From Notospermus geniculatus (lineage: Eukaryota; Nemertea; Pilidiophora; Heteronemertea; Lineidae), in the NCBI GenBank assembly GCA_002633025.1, contig NMRB01000014.1, positions 204,465-268,464 on the forward strand: 64,000 nt of DNA, read 5' to 3'. Below are positions 12,978 through 22,046 of this stretch, piece after piece. The notes under the pieces were generated by a model. That model did no database searches. It had not been told where the DNA came from and saw only the letters and a list, made by a program, of their open reading frames with translations. Numbering within the stretch: position 1 is the stretch's first letter; each line of letters begins with the position of its first letter. A program made the translations under genes and the position numbers.

Positions 12978-13388
12978 CTGAGTGTATTAACATTTCAGTG
13001 CATTTAGAAGTGCACGGCGTACATTTTCAGTCCAGGAAACGTGGAGTCGACGCACAACGTTTTCCTTTCTTCTTGCCGATGGCCTATTACGGATGATTGA
13101 TGGAGTTCTTGATCCAAGGAACTATCAATATCACCTTCTTTGGGTTACGTTGGAGTGCATTTTTTACTTCATTACCTCAACATTAACAGAGCATTGGACA
13201 CACACTGCCAGTAAGAAAAGCCATTTTGAACACCCCAGTCCATTTTCTGAAATACCCCTTTAATTCCCTTCTCACCAATTCTATCCTTCCAAGCCAGACA
13301 TCCACCGCCACCCTTTTTGGAGTGTAGGATGTAAAGGTGGACAAGGAATAAGTTCTTTGAGCGACATTTTAGATAGGTGGAACTAAAC

Positions 13389-13580
13389 ATTGAGGAAATT
13401 CTTTGGTTACTCTATCTACATTTATTATAGAAACACAACGTTTCAACCAGTGTACCCTGGCCGTAGTCCTGTGTACAAGTGGTAAACAAATTGTACACAG
13501 GACTACGGCCAGGGTACACTGGTTGAAACGTTGTGTTTCTATAATAAATGTAGATAGAGTAACCAAAGAATTTCCTCAAT
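13389..13580. mobile_element. Perfect palindrome, 90-base arms and 12-base loop
   Basis: Bases 13389-13478 and 13491-13580 are exact reverse complements over all 90 positions, separated by gtggtaaacaaa. The ends read attgaggaaattctttgg. Complete arm identity implies a very young hairpin element or strong arm homogenisation. Frames on each strand within it mirror each other and are not genes. Confidence 0.9.
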
Positions 13581-13640
13581 ATTTGGACAAGGATCTTTCG
13601 ACGACAACACACGGCGACCGATTCTTCATAAGTTTGTACC

Positions 13641-13697
13641 GTCCAATGACGTAATATACTGCTTTCAATCAATGCTTAAGACATTACGTCATTGGAC
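13641..13697. repeat. Short hairpin with 15-base arms
   Basis: gtccaatgacgtaat (13641-13655) is inverted as attacgtcattggac (13683-13697). It may be the remnant of a deleted inverted-repeat element lying between two intact ones. Confidence 0.6.
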
Positions 13698-13740
13698 AAC
13701 GTATGAATTGACAAATCGTTGTCGTTACAAACCTATTAGT

Positions 13741-13854
13741 GAGGTTTCGCAAGCGCCCGGTTAGGCCCTACGACGACGTTTATCTATTGTGTGGGTATAC
13801 CCAAACAATAGATAAACGTCGTCGTATGGCCTAACCGGGCGCTTGCGAAACCTC
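13741..13854. mobile_element. Palindromic element, GAGGTTTCG family
   Basis: The arms read gaggtttcgcaagcgcccgg and ccgggcgcttgcgaaacctc and continue inward through taggcc.tacgacgacg and tttatctattgt. The flanks carry ctatt on both sides (13734-13738 and 13855-13859 region), a possible target duplication. Related elements lie at 43670-43796 (decayed) and 53190-53338 (same outer nine bases, different interior). Confidence 0.8.
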
Positions 13855-13859
13855 CCTAT

Positions 13860-14414
13860 TGCAAAAGCTTCTTGACTGGTTCGCTCTCCCACTCAGTGGG
13901 GTTTCTGTAGGCCCACTGCGCTGTAGAAACCAGGCTAAAGCTGTCCTTCATAAGGAAATGAATGAGCAAATGATCTTACCCCTGTATGGCCAAGGACGAC
14001 AAACGATATCGAAAACCAAGGCGCTTGCGATCATTGGAAGATCACCCCGACGCACCAACAATAGGAAATCCATAGCAATGGGAGTTGAGCATCAGATTTT
14101 GTGCATTGGACAATTGTAATGAATGGGATGCTGGAGGAGAGAGAGAAATTGCACTGGTCGAAGAGATTTCAAGGTCTGTGAAACTCATGGACATTTCACT
14201 GCCGACAATCTATATCATACATGTACTTGGTACAACATCAGGGGCCCGCCTGTGTTATACCGTATTCATCACCATGTTTGAAAACGTAGCTTAGCACACG
14301 AACGGTTCTTTATAAACTGCTACGCTGTTGTCACCAGATCTGACAACACATAAAAGAGTTAGCATACATATACGACTCTCGTTGCATGTTTCAGATGCTT
14401 TGAGTATAGACATG
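13860..14414. other. Unique spacer
   Basis: An 86-codon frame begins at 13859, but its product is not recognised and part of it abuts the preceding palindrome. No other structure was seen. Confidence 0.4.
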
Positions 14415-14537
14415 GGGTCATATGAATAAAGACTAGCAAATGCTTTTGCTTCAGATTTCTACAGCATTACCTAGTAGCCTACATTTGTATTGCAAAATTT
14501 AAGTAAAAGCATTTGCTAGTCTTTATTCATATGACCC
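14415..14537. mobile_element. Palindromic MITE, family F4 (GGGTCATATGAATAAAG ends)
   Basis: The left end, gggtcatatgaataaagact followed by agcaaatgcttttgctt, is inverted at the right end. The flanks are ATG at 14412-14414 and ATG at 14538-14540, a clean 3-bp target duplication. Relatives lie at 50142 and 50274. It is non-coding. Confidence 0.85.
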
Positions 14538-14545
14538 ATGGTGTA

Positions 14546-14960
14546 TAATACATGTACCGTACATGTACATGTTAAAGCTGGATATCAAAAGAATAGTAGA
14601 GTATTTTCCGGTACGTAGGAAAAATTGAGATCCGTAATTATGACTTATTCCTTACCTGTTCTAAAACGTAATGACTCTACTGCGTCTTCTTAATACCAAA
14701 CTCCAACTACCAGTCGGGAACAGTAGTTTTTAGCACAGACAGGTGAAACCATGGCAATGTACATATACGTGTACATCGAACGATACACTCAGTTCTTGGA
14801 TTAGGTAGCCTACATACAACAAATCCTACGTCGCATTACGACGAGTTGCTGTACATGTACATTTACATGGCTGTACCCAGCCGTACACGGTGACAAATGT
14901 ACAGAATGTGGTGCGCCATATCAACGTACTGTACATGTACATTTGCACCAACAACGGTTG
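14546..14960. repeat. Cluster of TACATGTAC motifs
   Basis: The 9-mer tacatgtac or close variants (tacatgtaccgtacatgtac, tgtacatgtacatttacat and similar) recur at least six times here without strict period. The same word is common elsewhere (15560-15580, 30811-30830, 58366-58392). This looks like dispersed accumulation of a hexamer rather than a classical microsatellite. Confidence 0.6.
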
Positions 14961-16301
14961 GCTCTCTCAGTTTTTCATTCATTGATATGTGTTATCATAA
15001 AAATCTGGTAATTTCATGACTAACCAAATGGATATATCGAGATATCGTGAAATTGTTTGGTGTTAGGAAGGCAAATGTTGCATTTTACATAATGGTAATA
15101 CAATGATTAGCTCTACCGACCATGCAGAGTTAAAATGGCGGTTCCCATGTTACATGGCAACGTATTGCACATTACACTAAGTACGTACGTACATTGCACC
15201 GTCTGCTTTATTCACGAATACGTACATTGCAACGGAGTAGAGCTTACATGTCCACGTACCTTTTATCTGTATGACACAATAGTATGAAGGAAGAATCCCT
15301 TTGGTATTTTTGCTCGACTAAGCAGTTGGATGTCTTTTCTATTGCTGTGCACCATAAGACAATGGTGGGATTTTTTCTAAATATCAATTACCGTCTTCTT
15401 ATGGCGCATTCCATGTACGTTGTCATCCAGGTCATCATGATCGTTACCCATCGAGAAGTCAACAAATCCTTTGCTATTCCTATGTATATTAGCTAAATCT
15501 ATATGGATACTGACTTGGGATCCTTTTATGAAAGTCTGAACATCCTGCATTGGTGCATTATACATGTACATGTGTACATGACAAAAATATCATATCCTAA
15601 TTGAAAACATAGCCATACTGCAGCAGTGTGCACGGATTATGGAGAATACATGCGTTTTTCTGCTTATGAGCAATTTGGCCACGTAGATAATCGTGGAAAT
15701 GACAGCACTGAGCAGTCTTTTTATACTCCTGTCTTCTTGAAGGTTCCTCAGAATCTTTATGTGACTGTGGTTAAAATCGCGTCCCCTTAGCTAGAATTCA
15801 GGCATTCCAAATGGTCAACTCCTCGGGTCCCATCGTCAATATAAAAATACTCCGTTTGCATACCACTCATGATCCCCATGTAAAAATCTTAGTGTATTTG
15901 TAGCCACAAAGGAAATCCTATCCTCTTGCTAAGTTGCTTCAGATGCATCCTTTCACCAAATGTCACCGTATTTAAAAAATCCAAGCTTCTTTTTAACCCT
16001 AGAAACATTTTTTTGACAAATGGGACGTCTTCACAAGTGATAGCTAACATTTTGAGCTGCACAGAGATACATACCTCATCCAAAGATGCTTCCTAGGTTC
16101 AACGTCTTCTGTCCGGACAATGCTTCATATAAAGGCAAAACTACTGACGTGACAACGATCTGACCTAATGATGAATGGTCCAACGATCATCTCTTTGACT
16201 ACGTGTCCCACTAGCCCCGGCCCCGGGGGTTCAAGCGATCAAACGTAGGTCACCAGGACATGAACACACTGGTCATCACAAATATCATCCTTTAGCTTTA
16301 G
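14961..16301. other. Unique sequence
   Basis: No recognisable frame or repeat. It ends at the candidate splice acceptor region of the cysteine-rich exon. Confidence 0.45.
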
Positions 16302-16329
16302 AAAAATGAACAATCAACTACATTCACAG

Positions 16330-16504
16330 AAAAAAACCCATCGATGTTCATATTCATGCCGTCTTTGTAGAGACACAGGGGAGGTCTGTCAAGAAAAGCG
16401 ATGCAAATCTGAAGACTACATGTGCATGCTTAGTGTCCCTGGCGTTTCCTTCTGTGAGTGTGGCGAACCAAAAAAAAATAAATGCAGGAGGGCTGGCTTC
16501 ACAG
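16330..16504 (+). CDS. Candidate internal exon, cysteine-rich secreted-type domain
   Basis: The frame reads KKTHRCSYSCRLCRDT... and carries nine cysteines spaced C-x3-C-x2-C-x6-C-x4-C-x6-C-x9-C-x1-C-x7-C. The last part (C-x9-C-x-C-x7-C) is reminiscent of an EGF-like fold. It is bounded by an acceptor-like ctacattcacag just before 16330 and a donor-like ACAG|gtaaat at 16505. At 175 nt it would start in phase 0 and end in phase 1; an alternative acceptor lies at 16301. No partner exons, signal peptide or stop could be placed. Cysteine density far above that of surrounding frames is the main support. The family is unknown; it could be an orphan cysteine-rich peptide, an EGF-like module, or chance. 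Confidence 0.35.
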
Positions 16505-16666
16505 GTAAATATGTTTTCTTTTACACCGATAAGGGCGTCAAGGTTTGAGTTTTCGAACTCTGGACGAATTCAAAATATACGTCGCCATCCCAAAGTTGGA
16601 CATTGTTAGCCAACAAAGGGTAATGTTTGCTAATTCTTGAGTTGCTGCCTCAGCGTTAACTTATAT

Positions 16667-16815
16667 GGGCCGTATGCACCAAACGAAGATTATCTTGAAC
16701 TCAGGTTGAGCCACAACTTTTCCATTGTCACACCATGCCCTGGCAAACCTGAACAATTGAAAAGTTGTGGCTCAACCTGAGTTCAAGATAATCTTCGTTT
16801 TGGTGCATACGGGCC
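16667..16815. mobile_element. Palindromic MITE, family F2 (GGGCCGTATGCACCAAACG ends)
   Basis: The arms read gggccgtatgcaccaaacga, then agattatcttgaactcaggt and tgagccacaacttt, all inverted on the right. The loop contains ccattgtcacaccatgccct. It abuts a second, shorter member at 16819, with TTA between them. Other members lie at 17930, 18080, 24741 and 25247. Confidence 0.9.
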
Positions 16816-16818
16816 TTA

Positions 16819-16925
16819 GGGCCGTATGCACCAAACGGTGCATGCGGTTTGCCAGGGCATGATGTGACAATGAAAACGTTGTGGCTGAACCTGAGTTCAA
16901 GATAATCTTTTGGTGCATACGGCCC
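16819..16925. mobile_element. Palindromic MITE F2, shortened left arm
   Basis: The left arm keeps only gggccgtatgcaccaaacg before ggtttgccagggcat; the right arm is full length. It is flanked by TTA at 16816-16818 and 16926-16928, a 3-bp target duplication whose left copy is shared with the preceding element. In the duplicate copy of this locus the same element is split by a 604-bp insertion at 18122. Confidence 0.85.
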
Positions 16926-17072
16926 TTAGCGTTAATTCTATCGGCCCCAAATAATGATTTTACCCCTAAGTTTGTCACTAAGTCGAATTCGAACATTGGC
17001 CGTAGCCTAATCCTCAAGTTTGTGACAAACTCAGTGGATTCAAACAATTTGGCTGTAGCCTTTGCAGTTTTA

Positions 17073-17274
17073 GGGCTCGTTTCCACCAGCATATGGCGTC
17101 GGCGTCGGCGGTAACGTCGGCGTTGGCGTTCGAATCACTTCTATGTTGAGTCCATTGACTGTTTCAACCGCACTTTCGCGTCAGCATCGAACTACGGTGG
17201 AAACAGTCAGAGGACTCAACATAGAAAGGATTCAAACGCCGACGCCGACGCCATATGCTGGTGGAAAAGGGCCC
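17073..17274. mobile_element. Palindromic MITE, family F6 (GGGCTCGTTTCCACCAGC ends)
   Basis: The left arm (gggctcgtttccaccagcat, then atggcgtcggcgtcggcg) is inverted on the right as cgccgacgccgacgccatat followed by gctggtggaaaagggccc. The core has a second inverted pair, ctatgttgagtcc with ggactcaacatag, and ctgtttc with gaaacag. It is flanked by TTA (17070-17072 and 17275-17277). A nearly identical copy lies at 18940. Confidence 0.88.
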
Positions 17275-17642
17275 TTAGATGGGATTCCTGGTTGTATTCA
17301 GTTGAACCATGTATTTGATACTGATTTTTATTTATTTATGACTCACTGAGCATGTTATTCACTGACCGCTGTCAACATATTTTCATGAAACACTATATTG
17401 ATTATTTCTTGCCCTACATTGCCCAGACCCGGATTAGCTCAACCCCGCCCAAAATACATTACATTGATGTTAGTCATGGCTGAGATTAAACTCTAGGGTA
17501 GTGATCAGAGATCGATCACGCACATCTGTGCAAGCAAGTATTAATTGAATTATATGAGAATTTGTAAGGCAAGGACGTGGTACACAAATTGAAAAATAAC
17601 TTGACTGTAGTCATGTAGTTAATCCAAGTATTGTACCGCCTN

Positions 17643-17751
17643 AAGCGATGCAAATCTGAAGACTACATGTGCATGCTTAGTGTCCCTGGCGTTTCCTTCT
17701 GTGAGTGTGGCGAACCAAAAAAAAATAAATGCAGGAGGGCTGGCTTCACAG
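17643..17751 (+). CDS. Partial duplicate of the cysteine-rich exon
   Basis: This repeats the last 109 bases of the candidate exon at 16330-16504, including the donor-like ACAG|gtaaat, with no difference visible in the overlap. The start is missing because the sequence begins at the n. It is probably the other allele of the same exon rather than a second exon. Confidence 0.3.
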
Positions 17752-17929
17752 GTAAATATGTTTTCTTTTACACCGATAAGGGCGTCAAGGTTTGAGTTTT
17801 CGAACTCTGGACGAATTCAAAATTTACGTCGCCATCCCAAAGTTGGACATTGTTAGCCAACAAAGGGTAGAGTGCCGCATTAAGTAATGTTTGCTAATTC
17901 TTGAGTGCTGCCTCAGCGTTAACTTATAT

Positions 17930-18077
17930 GGGCCGTATGCACCAAACGAAGATTATCTTGAACTCAGGTTGAGCCACAACTTTTCCATTGTCACACCATG
18001 CCCTGGCAAACCTGAACATTTGAAAAGTTGTGGCTCAACCTGAGTTCAAGATAATCTTCGTTTGGTGCATATGGGCC
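17930..18077. mobile_element. Palindromic MITE F2 (second copy of locus)
   Basis: Allelic counterpart of 16667-16815, with the same arms and loop. The junction to the next element reads AAG here instead of TTA. Confidence 0.85.
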
Positions 18078-18121
18078 AAGGGCCGTACGCACCAAACGGT
18101 GCATACGGTTTGCCAGGGCAT

Positions 18122-18725
18122 CACTCTAAAAAAATTCTCGTCGTACTGACAAGCTGGAACTCGTTCTCAGAATATGCTTAAATTGACAGGGTCTATCTTG
18201 TCAATTGACAAGTTTTTAACTTGTCATCCTCGGAAAAGAGACATCTTATCATTGAAACAACTACATCTCGTCATTCAGGCTACACAAAAATTAAAAACTA
18301 TGCGCCAAGAGACGTTATGCGGTAGTTATAAGTACTAATAACAGGTATACATATGAAAGAAAAACTCTCCCAAATTTCAGGGCCTACGGCTGGATTAGAA
18401 CCTACGACCTATGAAATATATACACTACTAGACATAACCCCTAAACCCTCGTGGCTACTGAGGCAACGATGGTGACAGGATGCTTAGAGTTCAAGAAATT
18501 GAGCGACAAATGTGAGGGAAGCGCATGCGCAATAATGTCCTGCCACCTGCAACTTATCGCCATAACTAGAGACCTTGTCAACTGGATGAACCGAACTCGT
18601 CACAGAGATGTGCGACTCGCCATGACAAGTAAATTGTGTCATGAATGACGTAATTCGTCAGGCTGACTAAAGCATCTCATCAATATTCGCAGACAAGTTG
18701 CGGTGACAAGAATTTTTTAAGAGTG
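18122..18725. mobile_element. 604-bp inverted-repeat element, absent from the other copy
   Basis: The empty site in the first copy reads gggcatgatgtgac. The filled site reads gggcat, then cactctaaaaaaattctcg... to ...agaattttttaagagtg, then atgatgtgac. The ends are inverted (cactct.aaaaaattct) and the duplicated target is AT. A lone gttttttaagagtg terminus also occurs near 19800. The interior carries acttgtca/tgacaagt motifs and a degenerate tRNA-like box pair. A 2-bp AT duplication is known for ISL2EU-type elements, but the superfamily is not established here. Confidence 0.8.
18392..18434 (-). promoter_or_regulatory. Degenerate tRNA-like A box and B box
   Basis: On the minus strand tgtctagtagtg (18434-18423) resembles an A box, and ggttctaatcc (18402-18392) closely resembles a B box (GGTTCNANTCC), preceded by aggtcgta as in a tRNA T arm. 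The start-to-start spacing is about 32 bases, roughly 12 fewer than in a normal tRNA, so a mature tRNA cannot fold. It may be a relic of a tRNA-derived SINE captured by the 604-bp element. Confidence 0.4.
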
Positions 18726-18939
18726 ATGATGTGACAATGAAAAAGTTGTGGCTGAACCTGAGTTCAAGATAATCTTTTGGTGCATACCGCCCTTAGCGTT
18801 AATTCTATCGGCCCCAAATAATGATTTTACCCCTAAGTTTGTCACTAAGTCGAATTCGAACATTGGCCGTAGCCTAATCCTCAAGTTTGTGACAAACTCA
18901 GTGGATTCAAACAATTTGGCTGTAGCCTTTGGAGTTTTA

Positions 18940-19141
18940 GGGCTCGTTTCCACCAGCATATGGCGTAGGCGTCGGCGGTAACGTCGGCGTTGGCGTTCGA
19001 ACCACTTCTATGTTGAGTCCATTGACTGTTTCAACCGCACTTTCGCATCAGCATCGAACTACGGTGGAAACAGTCAGACGACTCAACATAGAAGGGATTC
19101 AAACGCCGACGCCGACGCCATATGCCGGTGGAAAAGGGCCC
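18940..19141. mobile_element. Palindromic MITE F6 (second copy of locus)
   Basis: Same element and same TTA flanks (18937-18939 and 19142-19144) as at 17073-17274, with a few substitutions. Confidence 0.85.
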
Positions 19142-19450
19142 TTAGATGGGATTCCTGGTTGTATTCAGTTGAACCATGTATTTGATACTGATTTTTATTT
19201 ATTTATGACTCACTGAGCATGTTATTCACTGACCGCTGTCAACATATTTTCATGAAACACTTTATTGATTATTTCTTGTCCTACATTGCCCAGACCCGGA
19301 TTAGCTCAACCCCGCCCAAAATACATTACATTGATGTTAGTCATGGCTGAGATTAAACTCTAGGGTAGTGATCAGAGATCGATCACGCACATCTGTGCAA
19401 GCAAGTATTAATTGAATTATATGAGAATTTGTAAGGCAAGGACGTGGTAC

Positions 19451-19813
19451 ACAAATTGAAAAATAACTTGACTGTAGTTATAAATCCAAGTATTGTACCG
19501 CCTCTGTTGAACTAATTGAACGGCTAATGGATTGAATTACGTGATTTCCTTAAGTCGGATGGTTAATGTAACAAAATACTTTGTTTATAAGTTGAACTTG
19601 AATAAATTTCCTTTCAACCTTTTTACAAATTGAAAAATAACTTTTAACTGGTAAATCCAAGTATTTTAACCGGATCTATTGAATTTCTAATTCAATGGCT
19701 GTGGATTGAATTAGCGTTGTGATTTTCTTATGTCACTCAGGTAATTTATTGAATCAAATACTTTGTTTAAAAGTGACCATGAATGAATTTCCTTAGAACG
19801 TTTTTTAAGAGTG
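19451..19813. repeat. Diverged tandem pair, unit about 175 bp, ending TTTTTTAAGAGTG
   Basis: acaaattgaaaaataact starts both units (19451 and 19625). Matching landmarks follow in order: aaatccaagtatt, aattgaa or aattcaatggct, ggattgaatta, gtgatttcctta, aatactttgttta and gaatgaatttcctt. The second unit ends in a terminus identical to that of the 604-bp element. It may be half of another such element. Confidence 0.6.
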
Positions 19814-20095
19814 CCATTTGTGCTCGCGTTGGATGTTGCTTTGTAACGCTGTCATGTTCCATTACCATGTTACCATTACTTGTGACTGTGGTTGTCATCA
19901 GTATATTATTTTGTCATGCCGAGGGATATTGGCCATTTGATTCTTGTAGATATTAATGTATTTGACATTTGACATCAGAAAGAATGACAGGTATGTTTGT
20001 ATGAAGAGCGTAGAAGAGGCGTATCTGCTTCTTGCAAATCTTTGATATGGCTTCCGTGGAGCAAGAAAGTACAGGAACTTAGACATCATAAGGAA

Positions 20096-20143
20096 AGGGG
20101 AAGGGGCAGGAAAACCATTCAATGGTTTTCCTGCCCCCTTCCC
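20096..20143. repeat. Purine/pyrimidine hairpin
   Basis: ggggaaggggcaggaaaacc is followed by attcaatggttttcctgccc, giving about 22-base arms with almost no loop. It is not recognised as a terminator or small-RNA gene. Confidence 0.6.
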
Positions 20144-20241
20144 TGACATGTCTGATGGCAGATGGCAGACGACCAGTATTATCCTAAGGCCAGGCTCGAA
20201 GGACACAGAAAAAGCCTGTGATAACCCGAAAATAATTCCAA

Positions 20242-20460
20242 GTACATGTATATTCAATACCGGGGAAAATATTTCTAAGTATATTCAATACCGGGGAAAA
20301 TACTTCTAAGTATATTACTTCTAAGTATATTCAATACCGGGGGAAATACTTCTAAGTGTATTCAATACCGGGGAAAATACTTCTAAGTACATGAAGTATA
20401 TTATTCAATACCGGAGAAGATACTTCTACCGGGGAAATACTTCTAAGTATATTAAAAACC
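20242..20460. repeat. Minisatellite, about 31-bp unit
   Basis: About seven imperfect units of attcaataccggggaaaata followed by cttctaagtat. Some units are truncated to cttctaagtatatt, giving a higher-order irregularity. Confidence 0.85.
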
Positions 20461-20583
20461 GGAGAAAAGTTAATTTCGCTTGTCTTTTTGGATCCGCTGA
20501 AGGCCAGAAAACGTGAGTTTACAAAAAAACAACTTCTCTTTAAAAGGAAAAATCATTAACAGTTTGATGCTTTGCGTAACTCA

Positions 20584-20697
20584 GGGCTGCATTCCAGAAG
20601 CTAACTGTAAGTTTATCTTTAGCTATTTTTTGCAGGGCAAAATACAAAAGGTTAAAGTGGACCTTAGAGTTAAGGAGGCTTCTATAGAATACGGGCC
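20584..20697. mobile_element. Palindromic MITE F1
   Basis: Left end gggctgcattccagaagcta and right end ggaggcttctatagaatacg followed by ggcc. It has the same internal landmarks as the copy at 5593. Its right half is repeated after the n at 21355. Confidence 0.8.
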
Positions 20698-21355
20698 TTT
20701 AACTACAAGATGGTGCCGTTGTCTGTTAAACTGACACGCAGAAGTACGACTCCAAAAATACGCAAATACGACCGCCTTAGATGTAGATGAGAAGGGGGAT
20801 ATACATGATGGATAATAGCCGACTGGATCGGCGAAAGTTTCTGACTCGAATTGCCGCCCAGACCCCAACCAATACGGCATTGTTTTGTATAATATGAATG
20901 ACGGACAAACCATTCATTGTGAGTTCTTTGAAATTTGATGTTCTTTTGTTATTTGGAAAAAAGTCATCGGTGGTAGACTATCCAGATTCATAGTTTTTGT
21001 CACAGCAAAATACTGGTTTCGTTTTGAAAGCTAATTAAAAACGCATCAATTTTCTGGCTTTTAATTAACGATCGTTACTGACTTATTCCATTATACACAG
21101 TTTTTATTCTCTTTCCCAGGAAAACATCGTTGAAAACGGATGAAAGATCACATTTCGGGAAACTTTTTATTCAATGGTAGAATGTTTTGTGTTCACTTCT
21201 TCCTTTTCACTGGAATTGATCACTGTTTTTCTCTGATGATAGAGAACTGTTTGCCTTTTCGAAATGAACAAATTAGTGTTGCTTTTGTATAATTGAGAGT
21301 AGTTTTTATCACAGTTGGTCATTAGCTTTATGTAATATGATGCACTTGAGTAAGN

Positions 21356-22046
21356 TTAGAGTTAAGGAGGCTTCTATAGAATACGGGCCTTTAACTACAA
21401 GATGGTGCCGTTGTCTGTTAAACTGACACGCAGAAGTACGACTCCAAAAATACGCAAATACGACCGCCTTAGATGTAGATGAGAAGGGGGATATACATGA
21501 TGGATAATAGCCGACTGGATCGGCGAAAGTTTCTGACTCGAATTGCCGCCCAGACCCCAACCAATACGGCATTGTTTTGTATAATATGAATGACGGACAA
21601 ACCATTCATTGTGAGTTCTTTGAAATTTGATGTTCTTTTGTTATTTGGAAAAAAGTCATCGGTGGTAGACTATCCAGATTCATAGTTTTTGTCACAGCAA
21701 AATACTGGTTTCGTTTTGAAAGCTAATTAAAAACGCATCAATTTTCTGGCTTTTAATTAAGAATCGTTACTGACTTATTCCATTATACACAGTTTTTATT
21801 CTCTTTCCCAGGAAAACATCGTTGAAAACGGATGAAAGATCACATTTCGGGGAAATTTTTATTCAATGGTAGAATGTTTTGTGTTCACTTCTTCCTTTTC
21901 ACTGGAATTGATCATTGTTTTTCTCTGATGATAGAGAACTGTTTGCCTTTTCGAAATGAACAAATTAGTGTTGCTTTTGTATAATTGAGAGTAGTTTTTA
22001 TCACAGTTGGTCATTAGCTTTATGTAATATGATGCACTTGAGTAAG
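21356..22046. repeat. 691-bp second copy of 20664-21354 after a single-n join
   Basis: The two segments have equal length (691 bases) and differ at only a few positions, for example ttaacgatcg against ttaagaatcg and gatcactg against gatcattg. The copy begins directly after the n at 21355, in the middle of the F1 element. The pattern fits two unmerged overlapping contigs. Near-identical 96-codon minus-strand frames in both have no recognised product. Confidence 0.85.

Larger units (their letters stand above)
18080..18792. mobile_element. Palindromic MITE F2 interrupted by a 604-bp element
   Basis: The left part (18080-18121) and right part (18726-18792) together match 16819-16925. The interruption sits in the loop between gggcat and gatgtgac. 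The right flank TTA at 18793 is retained. Confidence 0.85.
17643..19503. repeat. Second copy of 16396-17641 after a single-n join
   Basis: Directly after the n at 17642 the sequence restarts at the word aagcgatgcaaatctgaaga, found at 16396, and runs collinearly to attgtaccgcct, which ends the first copy just before the n. Differences are scattered substitutions, a 17-base insertion (agagtgccgcattaagt type), small indels and a 604-bp element. This is best explained as an unmerged allele or overlapping contig, less likely as a true tandem duplication. Confidence 0.85.
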
